From Mycolicibacterium lacusdiani (GTDB taxonomy: Bacteria; Actinomycetota; Actinomycetes; Mycobacteriales; Mycobacteriaceae), in assembly GCF_021916785.1 (NCBI RefSeq), contig NZ_JAKCFC010000007.1:62001-126000 (forward strand): a stretch of DNA of 64,000 nt, written 5' to 3'. The notes under the pieces were generated by a model. That model was not told the DNA's origin and searched no databases. It saw only the letters and a program-made list of their open reading frames with translations. The position numbers and the translations under genes are program-made. Positions 43,040 to 53,800 of the stretch are shown here, piece by piece (the first letter of the stretch is position 1; the number at the start of each line of letters is the position of its first letter).

Positions 43040-43456
43040 GTGGCCGAGCCCCCGATGTCGCCGAACCTGAGTCTGACCACCCAGATCTGGCGGTTCCTGG
43101 CCACCGGCGGGCTGTCTGCGATCGTCGACTTCGGCTTGTACGTGCTGTTCCTGCGACTGGGTCTACACGTCAACGTGGCCAAGACGCTGAGCTTCATCGC
43201 GGGCACCACCACCGCGTATCTGATCAACCGGCGCTGGACGTTCCAGGCGCCGCCGAGCCGGTCGCGATTCATCGCGGTGTGCGTGCTGTACGCCGTCACC
43301 TACGCCGTGCAGGTCGGCATCAACTACGCGCTGTACACGCTCTGGGACGACAAGCCGTGGCGGGTGCCGGTCGCCTTCGTCATCGCGCAGGGCACGGCCA
43401 CGGTGATCAACTTCGTGGTGCAGCGGGCGGTGATCTTCCGGTGGGCAGGAGCGTAG
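43040..43456 (+). CDS. GtrA-family membrane protein (Rv3789-like)
   Basis: A 138-residue protein with four membrane segments and GtrA signatures (FLATGGLSAIVDFGLYVLF; AGTTTAYLINRRWTF; INFVVQRAVIFRW). The M. tuberculosis homologue has been proposed to flip decaprenylphosphoryl-arabinose or to recruit AftA; the question is open. Position just before dprE1 fits either. Confidence 0.9.
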   Translation: MAEPPMSPNLSLTTQIWRFLATGGLSAIVDFGLYVLFLRLGLHVNVAKTLSFIAGTTTAYLINRRWTFQAPPSRSRFIAVCVLYAVTYAVQVGINYALYTLWDDKPWRVPVAFVIAQGTATVINFVVQRAVIFRWAGA

Positions 43457-43502
43457 CGACCGGGGGATGTTCCGGCTGAGGTGAGCGGTGGGGCGGGCGC
43501 GG

Positions 43503-43508
43503 TACCCT
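43503..43508 (+). promoter_or_regulatory. Leaderless -10 box of the dprE1-emb cluster
   Basis: TACCCT, 7 nt before the ATG of dprE1. Confidence 0.6.
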
Positions 43509-43515
43509 CGTCACG

Positions 43516-44877
43516 ATGTTGGAGACCACGACCCGCCGGCTCACCGGCTGGGCCCGCACTGCGCCGACCGTGGCCCGGGTGTTGTCGACACCCGATCCCG
43601 AGGTGATCGTCAAGGCCGTCACCGAGGCCGACGGCCGCGGCGTGATTGCGCGCGGGCTCGGCCGCTCCTACGGCGACAACGCGCAGAACGGCGGCGGGGT
43701 GGTCGTCGACATGACCGCGCTGCACCAGATCCACTCGATGAACCGCGACAGCCACCTGGTCGACGTCGACGCAGGCGTGAACCTCGACCAGCTGATGCGC
43801 GCGGCCCTGCCACTTGGCCTGTGGGTGCCCGTCCTTCCCGGCACCCGCCAGGTCACGGTCGGCGGCGCCATCGCGTGCGACATCCACGGCAAGAACCACC
43901 ACAGCTCGGGCAGCTTCGGCAACCACGTCCGCGCCATGGACCTGCTCACGGCCGACGGCAACGTGCACCACCTCACCCCGGACGGCGACGAGGCGCCGCT
44001 GTTCTGGGCGACCGTCGGCGGCAACGGACTGACCGGCATCATCCTGCGCGCCACGATCGCGATGACGCCGACCGAGACGGCCTACTTCATCGCCGACGGC
44101 GACGTCACGTCCGGCCTCGACGAGACCATCGCGTTCCACAGTGACGGCACCGAGTCCAACTACACCTACTCGAGTGCCTGGTTCGACGCGATGAGCGCGC
44201 CGCCGAAGCTGGGCCGCGCGGTCATCTCCCGCGGCTCACTGGCCACCATCGACCAGCTCCCGCCGAAGCTTCGGAAGGATCCGCTGAGATTCGATGCGCC
44301 GCAGTTCTTCACCGCGCCCGACGTGTTCCCGAACGGATTGGCCAACAAGCTGACGTTCGGCCCCATGACCGAAGTCTGGTACCGCATGGGCAAGACCTAC
44401 CGCGGCAAGACGCAGAACCTGACGCAGTTCTACCACCCGCTCGACATGGTCGGAGAATGGAACCGCGCCTACGGTTCCGACGGTTTCACCCAGTACCAGT
44501 TCGTGGTCCCCGTCGAGGCGGTCGACGAGTTCAAGCGGCTGCTGGTCGACATCCAGCGCTCCGGACACGTCTCGTTCCTCAACGTGTTCAAGCTCTTCGG
44601 GCCCGGTAACCAGGCGCCGCTGAGCTTCCCCATCCCCGGATGGAACGTCTGCGTCGACTTCCCGATCCGGCCGGGACTGGGCGAATTTCTCGACGGCCTG
44701 GATCGCCGGGTGCTCGAGTTCGGCGGCAGGCTGTACACCGCCAAGGACGCGCGCACCACGGCCGACATGTTCCACGCCATGTATCCACGCATCGACGAGT
44801 GGATCGCCGTGCGCCGCAAGGTCGATCCGGACGGCGTCTTCGTCTCCGACATGGCCCGACGTCTGGAGCTTCTGTAA
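43516..44877 (+). CDS. dprE1: Decaprenylphosphoryl-ribose 2'-oxidase DprE1
   Basis: A 453-residue FAD enzyme that, with DprE2, epimerises DPR to the arabinose donor DPA. FAD-binding blocks: GRGVIARGLGRSYGDNAQNGGG, PGTRQVTVGGAIACDIHGKNHHSSGSFG. Cys379 in GWNVCVDFPI corresponds to Cys387 of the M. tuberculosis enzyme, the residue covalently modified by benzothiazinones. Start set by the -10 box 7 nt upstream. Confidence 0.96.
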   Translation: MLETTTRRLTGWARTAPTVARVLSTPDPEVIVKAVTEADGRGVIARGLGRSYGDNAQNGGGVVVDMTALHQIHSMNRDSHLVDVDAGVNLDQLMRAALPLGLWVPVLPGTRQVTVGGAIACDIHGKNHHSSGSFGNHVRAMDLLTADGNVHHLTPDGDEAPLFWATVGGNGLTGIILRATIAMTPTETAYFIADGDVTSGLDETIAFHSDGTESNYTYSSAWFDAMSAPPKLGRAVISRGSLATIDQLPPKLRKDPLRFDAPQFFTAPDVFPNGLANKLTFGPMTEVWYRMGKTYRGKTQNLTQFYHPLDMVGEWNRAYGSDGFTQYQFVVPVEAVDEFKRLLVDIQRSGHVSFLNVFKLFGPGNQAPLSFPIPGWNVCVDFPIRPGLGEFLDGLDRRVLEFGGRLYTAKDARTTADMFHAMYPRIDEWIAVRRKVDPDGVFVSDMARRLELL

Positions 44878-45672
44878 ATGGTCTTCGATGCCACGGGCAA
44901 CCCCCAAACCATCCTGCTGCTGGGCGGCACCTCCGAGATCGGCCTCGCGATCTGCGAGCGCTACCTGCGTGACGCGTCGGCACGGGTCATCCTGGCCGAC
45001 CTGCCGGGCCACCCGCGCAAGGACGCCGCCATCGCCGCGATGACCGCGGCGGGCGCGAAGTCCGTCGAGTGGATCGACTTCGACGCCGTGGACACCGACG
45101 CGCACCCCGCGGTGATGGATGCCGCCTGGGGCGAAGGTGCCACGAAGAGAGACGTCGACGTCGCCATCGTCGCGTTCGGACTGCTCGGCGATGCCGAGGA
45201 ACTGTGGCAGAACCAGCGCAAGGCCGTGCAGATCGCCGAGATCAACTACACCGCAGCGATCTCCGTCGGCGTGCTGCTTGGCGAGCGGATGCGCGCCCAG
45301 GGGTCGGGCCGGATCATCGCGATGAGTTCGGCCGCCGGTGAGCGGGTGCGGCGGTCCAACTTCGTCTACGGCTCCACCAAGGCCGGCCTCGACGGGTTCT
45401 ACCTCGGACTCGGAGAAGCGCTGCGCGAGTTCGGCGTTCGGGTGCTCGTCATCAGGCCCGGCCAGGTGCGGACGTCGACGACGATTGCGCACTGGGAGGC
45501 GACCGGGGCCAAGGAGGCACCGTTCACCGTCGACAAGGAGTACGTCGCCGAACTGGCCGTGAGCGCCTCGGCCAAGGGCAAGGAGTTGGTGTGGGCTCCC
45601 GGTGCCTTCCGCTACGTGATGATGGTGCTGCGCCACGTGCCACGGCCGATCTTTCGGAAGCTGCCGATCTGA
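44878..45672 (+). CDS. dprE2: Decaprenylphosphoryl-2-keto-ribose reductase DprE2
   Basis: A 264-residue SDR. NAD(H) motif LLLGGTSEIG, then VAIVAFGLLG, the catalytic SSAAGERV-x-YGSTK pair and a C-terminal basic/hydrophobic tail. It reduces the keto intermediate from DprE1 to DPA. The ATG directly abuts the dprE1 stop codon, so the two subunits are made together. Confidence 0.95.
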   Translation: MVFDATGNPQTILLLGGTSEIGLAICERYLRDASARVILADLPGHPRKDAAIAAMTAAGAKSVEWIDFDAVDTDAHPAVMDAAWGEGATKRDVDVAIVAFGLLGDAEELWQNQRKAVQIAEINYTAAISVGVLLGERMRAQGSGRIIAMSSAAGERVRRSNFVYGSTKAGLDGFYLGLGEALREFGVRVLVIRPGQVRTSTTIAHWEATGAKEAPFTVDKEYVAELAVSASAKGKELVWAPGAFRYVMMVLRHVPRPIFRKLPI

Positions 45673-45673
45673 C

Positions 45674-47545
45674 GTGCTAGTCGTAGCCGGCCGGGCGGCG
45701 GCCGCGATGGTCGGCGCCGCGGCCGTCGCGGTGGTCGTCGCCGTCGTCGCGTTGGCGGCGATCGCCAGGGTGGAATGGCCCGCGTTCAACTCCAGCAACC
45801 AGCTGCACGCACTGACCACCGTCGGCCAGTTCGGCGCCCTGGCAGGCATCTTCGCCGCGGGATGGCTGTGGCGTCGAGGCAGACAGTGGCTGGCCCGCGC
45901 GGCCGGCGTGACGTTCCTCGCCGCATTCGCCGTCGTCACCCTCGCCATGCCGCTCGGCGCCACCAAGCTGTATCTGTTCGGCGTCTCGGTGGATCAGCAG
46001 TTCCGCACCGAGTACCTCACGCGGCTCACCGATTCCGCCATTCCGCACGACATGACCTACATCGGACTGCCGCCGTACTACCCACCCGGCTGGTTCTGGC
46101 TGGGCGGGCGAATGGCCGCGCTCACGGGCATGCCCGGCTGGGAGGCGTTCAAGCCCTGGGCCATCATCTCGATCACCGCCGCCGTGGCCGTCGCACTGGG
46201 GCTGTGGGCGTTCATGATCCGGTTCGAGTACGCACTGGCCGTGGCAACCGCCACCACCGCGACGACGCTGGCCTATTCGTCGACCGAGCCCTACGCGGCC
46301 ATCATCTCCGTGCTGCTGCCGCCGGTGTTCGTGCTGGCGTGGTCGGGGCTGCGGGGTAGAGGCCGCGGGAATCGGCAAGCTGGGTGGGCGGCCGTGATCG
46401 GGGTCGGGCTGTTCCTCGGCGTCGCCGCGCTCTTCTACACCTTGCTGCTCGGGTACGCGGCGTTCACGATCGTGCTGATGGCGCTGGTCCTCGTCCTCGC
46501 CGGACGGGGTCGCGCCAGGTGGGACCCGCTGCTGCGGTTGGGGGTGATCGCCGTGATCTCCGGTGCGATCGCGCTGATCGGCTGGGGGCCGTACCTGCTG
46601 GCCGCCGCCAGGGGCGCACCCGCCGACCGCGGCACCGCCCAGCACTACCTGCCCGACGACGGTGCTCAGCTGACCTTCCCGATGCTGTCGTTCACGCTGC
46701 TCGGCGCACTCTGCCTACTCGGCACGCTGTGGCTGGTGGTGTACGCCCGCAGCTCCACCCGCGCGGGGGCCCTGGCCATCGGCGTGCTCGCCGTCTACGC
46801 GTGGTCGCTGCTGTCGATGCTGACCACGCTCGCGGGCACCACGCTGCTCTCCTTCCGGCTGCAGCCGACGCTGACCGTGCTGCTGACCGCCGCAGGAGTG
46901 TTCGGATTCATCGCGACCGCCCGGATGCTCGCGTCCCGCGTCACCCCGACGACGGGCAGACGCGTGCTCGCAGGCGCCACCGTGGTCGGCGCCATCGGGG
47001 CGATGACGTTCAGCCAGGACATCCCCAACGTGCTGCGGGGCGACATCGCCGTGGCCTACACCGACACCGACGGCTACGGCCAACGCGCCGACCGGCGACC
47101 GCCCGGCGCCGAGCGCTACTACGCCGACGTCGACGCACGCATCACCGCGGCGACCGGTAGGCCGCGCAACGAGACCGTCGTCATGACCGCGGACTTCGGC
47201 TTCCTCGCCTACTACCCCTACTACGGCTTCCAGGGTCTGACGTCGCACTACGCGAACCCGCTCGCCCAGTTCGAGGAGCGGTCGGCCGTCATCGAGGATT
47301 GGGCCACGCTGACCGACGCCGACGACCTCATCGCCTCGCTCGACGGACTGCCGTGGCAGCCACCGACGGTGTTCCTGATGCGGCACGGCGCCAACGACAC
47401 CTACACACTGCGGCTGGCCAGCGACGTCTACCCCAACCAGCCGAACGTCCGGCGCTACCAGGTCGCGCTGGACGCCGCGCTGTTCGACGACCCGCGCTGG
47501 GAGACCACCGACGTCGGCCCGTTCGTGTTGGCGATCCGCAAGTGA
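45674..47545 (+). CDS. aftA: Galactan 5-O-arabinofuranosyltransferase AftA
   Basis: A 623-residue GT-C membrane enzyme that primes arabinan by adding the first arabinofuranose to galactan from DPA. About 11-13 hydrophobic segments; the first periplasmic loop has GVSVDQQFRTEYLTRLTDS, and the C-terminal about 150 residues are soluble (YFGFQGLTSHYAN-type region). GTG start one base after the dprE2 stop; the length is close to the 643 residues of the M. tuberculosis enzyme. Confidence 0.93.
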   Translation: MLVVAGRAAAAMVGAAAVAVVVAVVALAAIARVEWPAFNSSNQLHALTTVGQFGALAGIFAAGWLWRRGRQWLARAAGVTFLAAFAVVTLAMPLGATKLYLFGVSVDQQFRTEYLTRLTDSAIPHDMTYIGLPPYYPPGWFWLGGRMAALTGMPGWEAFKPWAIISITAAVAVALGLWAFMIRFEYALAVATATTATTLAYSSTEPYAAIISVLLPPVFVLAWSGLRGRGRGNRQAGWAAVIGVGLFLGVAALFYTLLLGYAAFTIVLMALVLVLAGRGRARWDPLLRLGVIAVISGAIALIGWGPYLLAAARGAPADRGTAQHYLPDDGAQLTFPMLSFTLLGALCLLGTLWLVVYARSSTRAGALAIGVLAVYAWSLLSMLTTLAGTTLLSFRLQPTLTVLLTAAGVFGFIATARMLASRVTPTTGRRVLAGATVVGAIGAMTFSQDIPNVLRGDIAVAYTDTDGYGQRADRRPPGAERYYADVDARITAATGRPRNETVVMTADFGFLAYYPYYGFQGLTSHYANPLAQFEERSAVIEDWATLTDADDLIASLDGLPWQPPTVFLMRHGANDTYTLRLASDVYPNQPNVRRYQVALDAALFDDPRWETTDVGPFVLAIRK

Positions 47546-47595
47546 GCGACGAGCGCCAGACGCCTGCGGAACCCGGACCACTAACATCTAGCCCC

Positions 47596-50500
47596 GTGAG
47601 CCGACAGGGTGCCGCGGGGGTGTCGAACCACCGGACCGTACGACTCATCGCCATCGTCGCCGGCCTCCTCGGCGCGCTGCTCGCCGTGGCCACCCCGCTG
47701 CTGCCGGTCGAGCAGACCACCGCAGAACTGAACTGGCCGCAGAACGGCGTCCTCACCAGCGTCGACGCGCCGCTGATCGGCTACGTGCCGACCTCCATGG
47801 ACGTCAGCATTCCGTGTAGCACCGCCGCGGGCCTCACCAGTGCGCGCAACGTGTTGCTGTCCACGGTGCCGAAGCAGGCGCCGAAGGCCATCGACCGCGG
47901 CCTGCTGATCGAGCGCGTCGGCGACGACGTGTTGATGATCGTGCGCAACACCCCCGTCGTCAGCGCACCGCTGGACGAGGTGCTCAGCCCGGCGTGCGAG
48001 CGGCTGACGTTCACCGCGGGCGCCGACGAGGTGACTGGCGAGTTCGTCGGCCTCGAGAAGGGCCCCGAGTCCGACGACCCGGGCGCACCGCTGCGCGGCG
48101 AGCGCGGCGGCTACGACTTCCGGCCGCAGATCGTCGGCGTCTTCACCGACCTGTCCGGCCCCGCCCCGCCCGGCCTGACGTTCGCCGCCACGATCGACTC
48201 CCGCTACAGCACGTCGCCGACCCTGTTCAAGACGCTCGCGATGGTGATCGGCGTCGTGATGACGCTCATCGCTCTCGGCGCCCTGCACCGCCTCGACGTC
48301 GCCGACGGCGTCCGGCACCGGCGCTTCCTGCCGCCACGCTGGTGGTCGCTGACGCCGCTGGACGGTCTGGTCACCGCGGTCATGGTGTGGTGGCACATCG
48401 TCGGCGCCAACACCGCCGACGACGGCTACATCCTGACCATGGCCCGGCTGTCGGACAACGCCGGCTACATGGCCAACTACTACCGCTGGTTCGGCACACC
48501 GGAAGCGCCGTTCGGCTGGTACTACGACCTGCTCGCCCTGTGGGCGCACGTGAGCACCGCGAGCGTCTGGATGCGGCTGCCCACCCTGCTGATCGGGCTG
48601 GCCTGCTGGTGGGTGATCAGCCGCGAGGTGATCCCTCGGCTCGGGCACGCCGTCAAGCACTCCCGGGTGGCGGCCTGGACCGCCGCCGGACTGTTCCTCG
48701 CGTTCTGGCTGCCACTGAACAACGGACTGCGCCCCGAGCCGATCATCGCGCTCGGGATCCTGCTCACGTGGTGCTCGGTGGAACGCGGCGTCGCCACCAG
48801 CCGGCTGCTCCCGGTGGCGATCGCCGTCATCATCGGAGCGCTGACACTGTTCTCCGGACCCACCGGCATCGCGGCGATCGGTGCGCTGCTGGTGGCGATC
48901 GGCCCGCTGAAGACCATTGTCGGCCAACACGTCTCGCGCTTCGGCTATCTGGCACTGCTGGCGCCGGTGCTCGCCGCGTGCACGGTCACCGTCATCCTGA
49001 TCTTCCGCGACCAGACGCTGATGGCCGAACTGCAAGCGAGTTCGTTCAAGTCGGCAGTGGGTCCCAGCCTGAGCTGGTTCGACGAACACATCCGCTACGA
49101 ACGACTGTTCACCACCAGTCCCGACGGCTCGGTCGCCCGGCGTTTCGCCGTACTGACCCTGCTGCTCGCGCTCGCGGTGTCGGTGGCGATGTCGCTGCGC
49201 AAGGGCAGGATTCCGGGCACCGCGCTCGGACCGAGCCGCCGCATCATCGGCATCACGATCATCTCGTTCCTCGCGATGATGTTCACCCCGACCAAGTGGA
49301 CGCACCACTTCGGCGTGTTCGCCGGTCTCGCAGGGTCACTGGGTGCGCTGGCCGCGGTCGCCGTCACCGCCGCCGCCATGAAGTCGCGGCGCAACCGCAC
49401 GGTGTTCACCGCGATCGTGCTGTTCGTCGCCGCGCTGTCGTTCGCGACCGTCAACGGCTGGTGGTACGTGTCGAACTTCGGCGTGCCGTGGTCGAACTCG
49501 TTCCCGGAGTGGCAGTTCGGCTTCACCACCATGCTGCTCGGGCTGTCGGTGCTCGCGCTCCTCGTGGCGGCCTGGCTGCACTTTTCCGGCCGGTCGGACA
49601 CCCCGCCCAGCAAGCCGCGACGATGGTCGCGCGTCGGACAGGCGCCGCTCGCGGTCGCCGTGTGGCTCGTCGTGATGTTCGAGGTCGTCTCGCTGACGCT
49701 GGCGATGATCGACCAGTACCCCGCGTGGTCGGTCGGCCGGTCCAACCTCGACGCGCTCACCGGGAAGACCTGCGGACTGGCCAACGACGTGCTCGTCGAA
49801 CAGGACCCCAACGGCGGTCTGCTCGAGCCGATCGGCGTTCCCGCCGCTGCCGCACTGGGTGCGACGACCACGCAGGGCTTCAGCCCCAACGGAATTCCCA
49901 CCGACGTGTCGGCCGACCCGGTGATGGAGCCCCAGGGCAGCGACAACTTCGCCGACACCGACGACTCCGCGGCCAGCGGCAGCGAGCCCGGCACCGAGGG
50001 CGGCACCACGACCGCCGCGGGCATCAACGGCTCACGCGCCCGGCTGCCCTACGGCCTGAACCCGCGCCTGGTCCCCGTGATGGGCAGCTGGCGGTCGGGC
50101 AACCAGCAGCCGTCCCGGCTCCGGTCGGCGTGGTACCGGCTCCCGCCCGTCGACGAGCGCGGGCCCCTGCTCGTCGTAGCTGCGGCAGGCCGCTTCGACC
50201 CGGGCGAGCTGACGGTGCAGTGGGCCACCGACGCCCAAGCCGCCGACGACGAGCCCGGCGGTGGCCTCGGCCTCGCCGACGTGGGCGCGGTGCCCGCATG
50301 GCGCAACCTGCGCGCCCCGATGTCGGCGATCCCCGACGACGCCACCCAGGTCCGCATCGTCGCCTCCGACGAGGACCTCGCACCCAACCACTGGATGGCG
50401 ATCACGCCGCCACGCATCCCCGAACTGCGCACGCTGCAGGACGTGGTCGGCTCGACCGACCCCGTGCTGCTCGACTGGCTGGTGGGCCTTGCCTTCCCGT

Positions 50501-50808
50501 GCCAGCGACCGTTCGGGCACAACAACGGCGTCACAGAGGTGCCGAAGTGGCGCATCCTGCCCGACCGGTTCGGCGCCGAGGCCAACTCCCCGGTGATGGA
50601 CTACATCGGCGGCGGACCGCTCGGCATCACCGAACTCCTGGTGCGCGCCAACCCCGTGCCGACCTACCTCGAGAACGACTGGTTCCGCGACTGGGGCGCG
50701 CTGCAGTCGCTGACGCCCTGGTACCCGAACGCGGAACCGGCGCGCATCGATCTTGGGACCGAGACCCGCAGCGGGCTGTGGAGCCCGGGACCGCTCAGAT
50801 TGTCGTGA
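47596..50808 (+). CDS. embC: Arabinosyltransferase EmbC
   Basis: A 1070-residue GT-C enzyme that extends lipoarabinomannan arabinan. N-terminal periplasmic lectin-like domain (VGVFTDLSGPAPPGL), about 15 membrane segments, catalytic NTADDGYILTMARL loop with the acidic pair, and a large C-terminal carbohydrate-binding domain ending SGLWSPGPLRLS. The GTG giving VSRQGAAGVSNHR is preferred because it aligns with the M. smegmatis N-terminus I recall. A GTG at 47542 overlapping the aftA stop would add 18 residues and cannot be excluded. Confidence 0.93.
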   Translation: MSRQGAAGVSNHRTVRLIAIVAGLLGALLAVATPLLPVEQTTAELNWPQNGVLTSVDAPLIGYVPTSMDVSIPCSTAAGLTSARNVLLSTVPKQAPKAIDRGLLIERVGDDVLMIVRNTPVVSAPLDEVLSPACERLTFTAGADEVTGEFVGLEKGPESDDPGAPLRGERGGYDFRPQIVGVFTDLSGPAPPGLTFAATIDSRYSTSPTLFKTLAMVIGVVMTLIALGALHRLDVADGVRHRRFLPPRWWSLTPLDGLVTAVMVWWHIVGANTADDGYILTMARLSDNAGYMANYYRWFGTPEAPFGWYYDLLALWAHVSTASVWMRLPTLLIGLACWWVISREVIPRLGHAVKHSRVAAWTAAGLFLAFWLPLNNGLRPEPIIALGILLTWCSVERGVATSRLLPVAIAVIIGALTLFSGPTGIAAIGALLVAIGPLKTIVGQHVSRFGYLALLAPVLAACTVTVILIFRDQTLMAELQASSFKSAVGPSLSWFDEHIRYERLFTTSPDGSVARRFAVLTLLLALAVSVAMSLRKGRIPGTALGPSRRIIGITIISFLAMMFTPTKWTHHFGVFAGLAGSLGALAAVAVTAAAMKSRRNRTVFTAIVLFVAALSFATVNGWWYVSNFGVPWSNSFPEWQFGFTTMLLGLSVLALLVAAWLHFSGRSDTPPSKPRRWSRVGQAPLAVAVWLVVMFEVVSLTLAMIDQYPAWSVGRSNLDALTGKTCGLANDVLVEQDPNGGLLEPIGVPAAAALGATTTQGFSPNGIPTDVSADPVMEPQGSDNFADTDDSAASGSEPGTEGGTTTAAGINGSRARLPYGLNPRLVPVMGSWRSGNQQPSRLRSAWYRLPPVDERGPLLVVAAAGRFDPGELTVQWATDAQAADDEPGGGLGLADVGAVPAWRNLRAPMSAIPDDATQVRIVASDEDLAPNHWMAITPPRIPELRTLQDVVGSTDPVLLDWLVGLAFPCQRPFGHNNGVTEVPKWRILPDRFGAEANSPVMDYIGGGPLGITELLVRANPVPTYLENDWFRDWGALQSLTPWYPNAEPARIDLGTETRSGLWSPGPLRLS

Positions 50809-50852
50809 CCGCGCCACCCGCATGGCGGCGCAGAGCACACGAGTGCGTCCCT

Positions 50853-50858
50853 TACCCT
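50853..50858 (+). promoter_or_regulatory. Candidate internal promoter -10 box for embA-embB
   Basis: TACCCT in the 58-nt embC-embA gap, 8 nt before the GTG at 50867. In M. tuberculosis this gap carries an embAB promoter. Confidence 0.5.
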
Positions 50859-50866
50859 TGAGCGTC

Positions 50867-53800
50867 GTGCCCGCCCGGACCATTCGACTCATCGCGATCA
50901 TCGCGGGCATCAGCGGGATCCTGCTCTGCGCTCTGACCCCGCTGCTCCCCGTCCGCCAGACCACCGCGACCATCCTGTGGCCGCAGGGCCCCGGCGCCGA
51001 CGGCCTCGTCACCGATGTCACAGCGCCACTGGTGTCCGGCGCGCCCCTTTCGCTCGACGTGTCGATCCCCTGCCGGGCGGTGGCCACGCTCCCCGAGTCG
51101 GGCGGCGTCGTCTTCTCCACCATTCCCGCGGGCGGCATCGACGCCGGACGCAACGGGCTGTTCGTGCGGGCCGACGCCGAGTCGGTCATCGTGGCGTTCC
51201 GGGACCAGGTGGCCACCGTCGCGTCGCGGCCCGCCGTCGAGAGCGGCGCCTGCAGCACGCTGCACGTCTGGGCCGACCCGGACGGCGTCGGCGCCGACTT
51301 CATCGGCATCCCCGGTGCGGCCGGCACCGTCCCGGTCGAGAAGAAGCCCCAGGTCGCAGGCGTCTTCACCGACCTCGAGGTGGCCGCGCAGCCCGGGCTG
51401 AACGCGCGCATCGACGTCGACACCCGCTTCATCACCACGCCAACGCCGATGAAGACCGTGCTGATGGTCCTCGGCGTGCTCGCGACCGTGGCGTCGATCG
51501 TCGCGCTGGTGCTGCTGGACCGGACCTCGGGCAGGCGCATCCCGCGGGCCGGGCGGCGGTTCTGGCGGGCCGGCCTGGCCACCTGGATCGCCGACGCGAT
51601 CGTGGTCGGCACGCTACTGCTGTGGCACGTCATCGGCGCGACGTCCTCCGACGACGGCTACAACCTCACCATCGCGCGGGTCTCCGACGAAGCCGGCTAC
51701 GCCGCCAACTACTTCCGCTTCTTCGGTGCCACGGAGGCGCCGTTCGACTGGTACCAGTCGGTGCTCGCCCACCTCGCCGCCGTCAGCACCGCGGGCGTCT
51801 GGATGCGGCTACCCGCCACGCTCGCAGGCATCGGGACGTGGCTGCTGCTCTCGCGCTGGGTGCTGCCTCGCCTCGGCCGTCGACTCAACCGCAACCGAGT
51901 GGCGGTGTGGACCGCGGGCGCGGTGTTCCTCGCGGCATGGCTGCCGTTCAACAACGGCCTGCGACCCGAACCGCTGCTCGCGTTCGGCGTCGTCGCGGTG
52001 TGGATGCTGATGGAGACCGCGATCGGCACCCGCCGGCTGTGGCCGGTGGCGCTAGCCGTGGTCATCGTCGTGTTCAGCGTGACGCTCGCACCCCAGGGCC
52101 TGGTGGTGCTGGCACCGCTGCTGGTCGGTTCGCGCGCGGTGTCGCGCATCATCTCCGCCCGTCGTCCCGTGGACGGACTACTGGCGCAGCTCGTCCCGCT
52201 GGTCGCCGCCGCTTCCCTCATCTTCGTGGTCGTGTTCCGCGACCAGACGCTGGCCACGGTCGCCGAATCGGTCCGCATCAAGTACGTCATCGGCCCGACC
52301 ATCCCCTGGTACCAGGAGTTCCTGCGGTACTACTTCCTCACGGTCGAGGACAGCGTGGACGGCTCGCTGCCCCGCCGCTTCGCCGTGCTGATCCTGCTGC
52401 TGTGCCTGATCGGTCTGCTGATGGTGCTGCTGCGGCGCAGGGGCGTGCCCGGCACCGTCAACGGACCCGTGTGGCGGCTGGCCGGATCGACCGTCATCGG
52501 TCTGTTCGTGCTCGTCCTCACCCCGACGAAGTGGGCAGCGCAGTTCGGCGCCTTCGCAGGCCTGACCGGCGCGCTCGGCGGGGTCACTGCCTTCGCGTTC
52601 GCCCGCGTCGGACTGCACAGCCGACGCAACCTCGCGCTCTACGTGACGGCGCTGCTGTTCGTGCTCGCGTGGTCGACGTCGGCGATCAACGGCTGGTTCT
52701 ACGTCGGCAACTACGGCGTGCCGTGGTTCGACAAGCAACCGGTGATCTTCGGCCAGCCCGTGACGACGCTGTTCCTGGTGCTCGCGATCGCCTGCGGCCT
52801 GCTCGCGGGCTGGCTGCACTTCCGCATGGACTACGCCGGGCACACCGAGGTCGCCGACACCGGACGCAACCGGGCCCTGGCGTCCACCCCGCTGCTCGTG
52901 GTCGCCATCATCATGGTGCTGCTCGAGGTGGGATCGATGGCCAAGGCCGGGGCCGGCCGCTACCCCGCGTACACCACCGCCAAGGCCAACGCCGACGCGC
53001 TCGCCTCGGGACTGTCCCGCGACAGCTGCGCCATGGCCGACGACGTGCTCGTCGAGGCCGACACCAATGCCGGGATGCTGCAACCGGTCCCGGGCCAACG
53101 CTTCGGCGAGTACGGACCGCTTGGCGGCGAGGACCCCGTCGGATTCACCCCCAACGGCGTGAGCGACACCCTCGAGCCCGCCGAACCCGTGGCGGCCAAC
53201 CCCGGGCTGGCCAACTCCGACGGCCCCGTCGACAAGCCCAACATCGGCATCGGTTACGCGGCCGGTACCGGCGGCGGCTACGGACCCGAGGGCGTGAACG
53301 GCTCCCGCGTCTACCTGCCGTTCGGCCTCGACCCCGAGCGGACCCCGGTGATGGGCAGCTTCGACGAGAACACCGTCGCTGCGGAGGCGACCTCGGCGTG
53401 GTACCAGCTGCCGCCGCGTACGCCCGACCGGCCGATCGTCACCGTCGCCGCCGCAGGGGCCATCTGGTACTACGAGGAAGACGGCGCGTTCAGCTACGGC
53501 CAGTCCCTCAAGTTGCAGTGGGGCGTGCACCGTCCCGACGGCTCGTACCAGGCGCTGAACGAGGTGCAGCCGATCGATATCTTCGAGCAGAAGGCATGGC
53601 GCAACCTGAGATTCCCGCTGACCACGGCACCCCCGGAGGCGAACGTGGCACGGATCGTCGCCGACGACCCGAACCTGTCCGAGGACCAGTGGTTCGGCTT
53701 CACGCCGCCGCGGGTTCCGGTGCTGACCACCGCGCAGGAGTTCCTCGGTACGCAGACCCCGGTACTGATGGACATCGCGACGGCAGCCAACTTCCCGTGC

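Noticed and set aside
47299..47595. EmbC reading frame extended about 100 codons into aftA
   Set aside because: The upstream part is in a different frame from the aftA coding sequence and Arg-rich; embC homology begins near the GTG at 47596.
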